From contig NC_047065.1 in NCBI RefSeq assembly GCF_902459465.1, positions 22,581,828-22,645,827 of the forward strand: DNA of 64,000 nucleotides, given 5' to 3'. The translations under genes were made by a program, and so were the position numbers. Shown here piece by piece: positions 62,201 to 64,000 of the stretch. Origin of the DNA: Asterias rubens. Taxonomy: Eukaryota > Echinodermata > Asteroidea > Forcipulatida > Asteriidae. Position 1 is the first letter of the stretch. Every line of letters begins with the position of its first letter. The notes below the pieces were generated by a model. The model did no database searches, was not told where the DNA came from, and saw only the letters and a program-made list of their open reading frames with translations.

Positions 62201-64000
62201 TGTATATAGAACACAGAAAACATGAAAACTAATGGTCAATTCATGACTTGACCTGTACAATTTAGTATGTTAACACGCAAAACGTGGAAAATAGTAAATT
62301 CATTGACACTATACCTGTACAATTTGGGTAAGTTTAAGATTTCAGATAGAACAAGGAAAACATGGAAAATGGTCAATTCATGACATGACCTGTACATAGC
62401 TACATGTATTTTTTGATGAGTGGGATAAGGACAAACGCGATGAGGTTGTGCATGGTCACTGTACATGTAGGTGTTTGGTGAAGCCAGTGGCATGCAACCA
62501 CCATAGCCACTACAAATTAAACAGGGAAATGTCTGATTAAAACTGACCCATTGGTGTATGTATAAATTAATTCTTTGTTTCCTGAATGAAAAGACCAAAG
62601 GTTGTTCGTGCATACAGATAAAGGTGTGCTATTTATCTGATTGCAGTTGAAGACAAATTTAACAAAGTTATAGTTTAAACTTCCTGTCAGAAACTTGTGC
62701 ATAGCTATGAACAAACGCCACACTATGAGCTGTGGTGGTTCTGGGATGAACTGGTGGTTTAACAAACTTGATGTTTCGATCAGTGTGCTCTGATTGTCTT
62801 CAAGAAAACGAAGAATTCCTCTGAAGAAAATCAAATCACACTGGTTTGAGGCATCAAGATTTAAACCACCTGGTCTTTTCGAAACTCATGTACATGGTGT
62901 TTACTGCAAACCTTACTAGATTGTTTTTCCACTGTGCAATTATTGATTGGGATTTAATGTTTGTTTTTGTTGTGTTTTTTTTTTGGGGGGGCGGGGGGTA
63001 GTGTTTCAGCTTTTGTTTTGTAATTTGAAATGTTTGCCCAATGGCCGCACATACCAGTGCGCATTACTTTTGAAATTCTTATTTTTTTCACATTATAGAA
63101 ACAAAAAGGTAAAAACAAAATGTTTCAAATTGCACAAAACGCCCATCACTAACTCCCCCCCCCCCCAAGAAGAAAAAATGGAAAACAAATTTAGACTGTC
63201 AATTATTGTTGTTATAGTTGTTAATTGTATGCCTTCATAAAAATGAATTGTGATGTGAAATGTTATTTGGTGTAGGCCTAGTTGTGGCTAATAAAACTCA
63301 CCCCAAAATTTAATTTAAAACCAAGGTTTCTGAATTGTATATTTTTTATGTGTCTTAAAATGGCCATTCCACAACTTAAAAGTAATACACAACTATTGTG
63401 TAAAACATTAAGCAATAGCTGTGTAAACGATTTACACAACTAATTGTGTAAATTAATCTTACACATTATTGTGTAGAAATACTACACAACTGTTGTTTAC
63501 AAATTACACAACTTCGGTTGTGTAAACTGTTTACACAACAGTTGCTAGGTTCATATAGTAAACAGGGGTTGTGTAAAATTTTACACAACTTGTTGAAGAT
63601 TTTACACAACCGAAATAACAGTGTAGTCTTCACAGTTGGTGTATCTCAACATATGCATAAAATAACAAACCTGTGAACATTTGAGCCCAATCGGTCGTCG
63701 AATTTGCGAGATAATAATGAAAGAAGAAAAAACCCTTGTGTCACGAAGCTGTGTGCTTTCTTATGCTTGACTTCGAATCCTCAAAATAATTCTAAACTTG
63801 AGGTCTCGAAATCAAATTCGTGGAAAATTACTTCTCTCACGAAAACTACGTCACTTCATAGGGAGCTGTTTCTCACAATGTTTTATACCATCAACCTCTC
63901 CACATTACTAGTAATCAAGTAAGGTTTTATGATGATAACAACTGTCTTTTATTATGCAGACCTTTGCTGAACGTGTTCTTGGACCTTGGTCTGTGATCAT
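50237..64000 (+). CDS. xCT-like amino-acid exchanger light chain (SLC7 family), copy 2, truncated by window end
   Basis: Exons 50237-50774, 52380-52505, 54747-54849, 55647-55691, 56331-56454 and 63960 onward. Exons 2-5 match copy 1 base for base in length (126, 103, 45, 124) and phase. The N-terminal tail is about 25 residues longer than in copy 1. C164 in PFFGDC is the expected heavy-chain disulfide site. The residue matching human xCT R135 is kept as R141 and K198 as K204 (numbers recalled). This copy therefore looks closer to a true cystine/glutamate exchanger than copy 1. The intron after exon 5 has a normal GT donor where copy 1 has GC, and it holds the 6.6 kb transposon. The last visible residues, TFAERVLGPWSVI, belong to exon 6; about 230 residues lie beyond the window. 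Confidence 0.9.
51850..51920. repeat. compact near-perfect palindrome
   Basis: TGTGGTGCTATACAGAAACG pairs with its complement at the other side of a centre GAAAACCGGTTTTC; about 70 bases with few mismatches. Confidence 0.7.
52180..52196. repeat. poly-G run in an AT-rich repeat
   Basis: About 17 G follow an AT and T-rich tract; the flanks are a SINE-like fragment (GGTTCGAATCCCAACC near 52099). Confidence 0.8.
52607..52992. mobile_element. TTAA-type MITE, main family
   Basis: TTAAAGGCAGTGGACACTAT to AGTGTCCACTGCCTTTAA, about 100 bases after SLC7 copy 2 exon 2. Confidence 0.85.
53060..53400. repeat. ACTCTnnnAGAGTG array followed by SINE fragment
   Basis: Several short inverted motifs (TTTCACTCATAAAGAGTGAG, CACTCTTAATAGAGTGAAA) run into a SINE body with GGGTTCGAGTCACGGTCGTG and a tail near 53390. 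Confidence 0.5.
54858..55100. mobile_element. hairpin MITE, AGGGCCCAATTTCA family, copy 2
   Basis: AGGGCCAAATTTCATAGAGC to CTCTATGAAATTGGGCCC. It begins only 8 bases into SLC7 copy 2 intron 3. Confidence 0.85.
55702..56027. mobile_element. palindromic MITE, ACACAATGTCCACAG family, copy 3
   Basis: ACACAATGTCCACAGATTTG to GGACATTGTGTTTTTTGTCC, TTAA at the right. It begins about 10 bases after SLC7 copy 2 exon 4. Confidence 0.75.
57009..57047. mobile_element. left fragment of the MITE split by the transposon
   Basis: Starts TTAAAGACACTGGACACTAT and runs to the TA at the transposon edge. It continues at 63624. Confidence 0.85.
57048..57250. repeat. left terminal and subterminal repeat region of the 6.6 kb element
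   Basis: Contains the CACTGTTATT tip and six exact TGTGTAA motifs plus a variant TGTGTGA, spaced about 12-60 bases, all in the same orientation. Such clusters are typical transposase-binding sites in CACTA-like elements (inference). Confidence 0.8.
57287..61279 (+). CDS. SAM-domain protein, SAMD3-like, carried inside the transposon
   Basis: Well-supported exons: 57287-57350 (MADVPELLEQWGFGDLVEVF), 58265-58301, 58750-58913, 59647-59812, 60269-60387 and 60953-61279. A further exon near 57472-57523, reading HGIDGTAYSSAHE, is needed to fix the phase and completes a sterile-alpha-motif pattern (F...GIDG...DMTLVELT), but its donor (GTTCAA) is poor. The protein is about 310 residues. The C-terminal part (LPLLFVGRSKGMKG, then PFILLLGGSRFSPQQVFMVV) matches the conserved tail of SAMD3-like proteins that I recall as multicopy in fish and invertebrates. 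Function unknown. An AATAAA at 61319 lies 40 bases past the stop. The ATG is only about 240 bases inside the left transposon end, so the promoter must lie in or next to the terminal region; GACGTCA just upstream is CRE-like. No stop breaks the exons, so the gene appears intact. Confidence 0.78.
61319..61324 (+). terminator. poly(A) signal of the SAMD3-like gene
   Basis: AATAAA 40 bases past the stop codon at 61279. Good position for a compact 3' UTR. Confidence 0.5.
61417..62015. mobile_element. composite MITE inside the transposon
   Basis: Two joined half-elements of the TTAAAGGCACTGGACA and CCAAACGTGTACC families, with internal self-complementary blocks (GACTTCTGGCCAGAAG). It inserted after, or was carried along with, the 6.6 kb element. 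Confidence 0.6.
62075..62400. repeat. tandem repeat inside the transposon, unit about 75 bases
   Basis: Repeated blocks of GGTCAATTCATGACATGACC followed by TGTACAATTT, four imperfect copies. Non-coding part of the element between the SAMD3-like gene and the right end. Confidence 0.6.
63370..63623. repeat. right terminal and subterminal repeat region of the 6.6 kb element
   Basis: At least five TGTGTAA and six TTACACA motifs in alternating orientations, several as facing pairs able to form small hairpins, ending in AATAACAGTG. The layout differs from the left end, where motifs all point one way. Confidence 0.8.
63624..63940. mobile_element. right fragment of the MITE split by the transposon
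   Basis: Picks up the MITE at TAGTCTTCACAGTTGG exactly where the left fragment stops. Its far end lies about 20 bases before the SLC7 copy 2 exon 6 acceptor. Confidence 0.85.

Larger units (their letters stand above)
57048..63623 (+). mobile_element. 6.6 kb terminal-inverted-repeat DNA transposon carrying a SAMD3-like gene
   Basis: The left end begins CACTGTTATT and the right end finishes AATAACAGTG, perfect inverse complements; a second block, TGTGTAAAAT, also matches in the inverted copy, making a TIR of about 25 bases with a short variable middle. TA flanks both sides as the target duplication. Both ends carry clusters of TGTGTAA: six exact copies in the first 200 bases, all one way, and at least eleven in the two orientations in the last 260. 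The element splits a TTAA-type MITE (left part 57009-57047, right part from 63624). CACTG ends and subterminal motif clusters suggest the CACTA/Mirage/Chapaev (CMC) group; TA duplication fits Mirage-like members best. I see no transposase, so it is probably non-autonomous. It lies in intron 5 of SLC7 copy 2. Confidence 0.85.

Overview
This window looks like nuclear DNA of a marine invertebrate deuterostome, most likely an echinoderm. The genes are split into short exons, nearly all with GT-AG introns. Long AT-rich introns are crowded with short inverted-repeat transposons (MITEs), fold-back elements, tRNA-derived SINEs and microsatellites. The proteins are animal proteins. The species call rests on general character and remembered repeat style, not on a database match. 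No prokaryotic features, rRNA, real tRNA or CRISPR were found.

Layout: (1) 2421-4526 (+) PDRG1, five exons, complete, 133 aa. (2) 6460-23320 (-) TTLL9, a tubulin polyglutamylase, twelve coding exon positions with only the first few residues unplaced. It lies tail to tail with PDRG1, the arrangement I recall for the human neighbours. One TTLL9 exon exists in two tandem versions (18295-18409 and 19778-19889) whose phases allow only one to be used at a time. (3) 23.3-27.9 kb, no gene seen; fold-back and palindromic repeats. (4) 27951-36857 (+) a complete SLC7 amino-acid exchanger of xCT (SLC7A11)-like type, ten coding exons, two introns with GC donors. (5) 40554-47758 (+) a secreted protein with a PAN/Apple-like N-terminus and an uncharacterised C-terminal domain, six exons. 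(6) 50237 to beyond the window end (+) a second xCT-like SLC7 gene, tandem paralogue of the first. (7) Inside its fifth intron, 57048-63623, is a 6.6 kb DNA transposon carrying an intron-containing SAMD3-like gene (57287-61279, +).

The most notable find is (7). The element starts with CACTGTTATT and ends with its exact complement, is flanked by TA on both sides, has clusters of TGTGTAA/TTACACA near both ends, and splits a MITE copy whose halves rejoin cleanly when it is removed. No transposase is visible; the cargo is a SAM-domain gene. Second is the duplicated TTLL9 exon. Third is the pair of SLC7 paralogues: a stretch of exon 1 is almost identical between them, while a substrate-pocket arginine just downstream is kept in one and lost in the other.

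How the genes relate: PDRG1 (prefoldin-like co-chaperone) and TTLL9 (ciliary tubulin modification) are an old linked pair. The two SLC7 genes are a local duplication that brackets the PAN-protein gene. The rest is repeat-rich intron and intergenic DNA.
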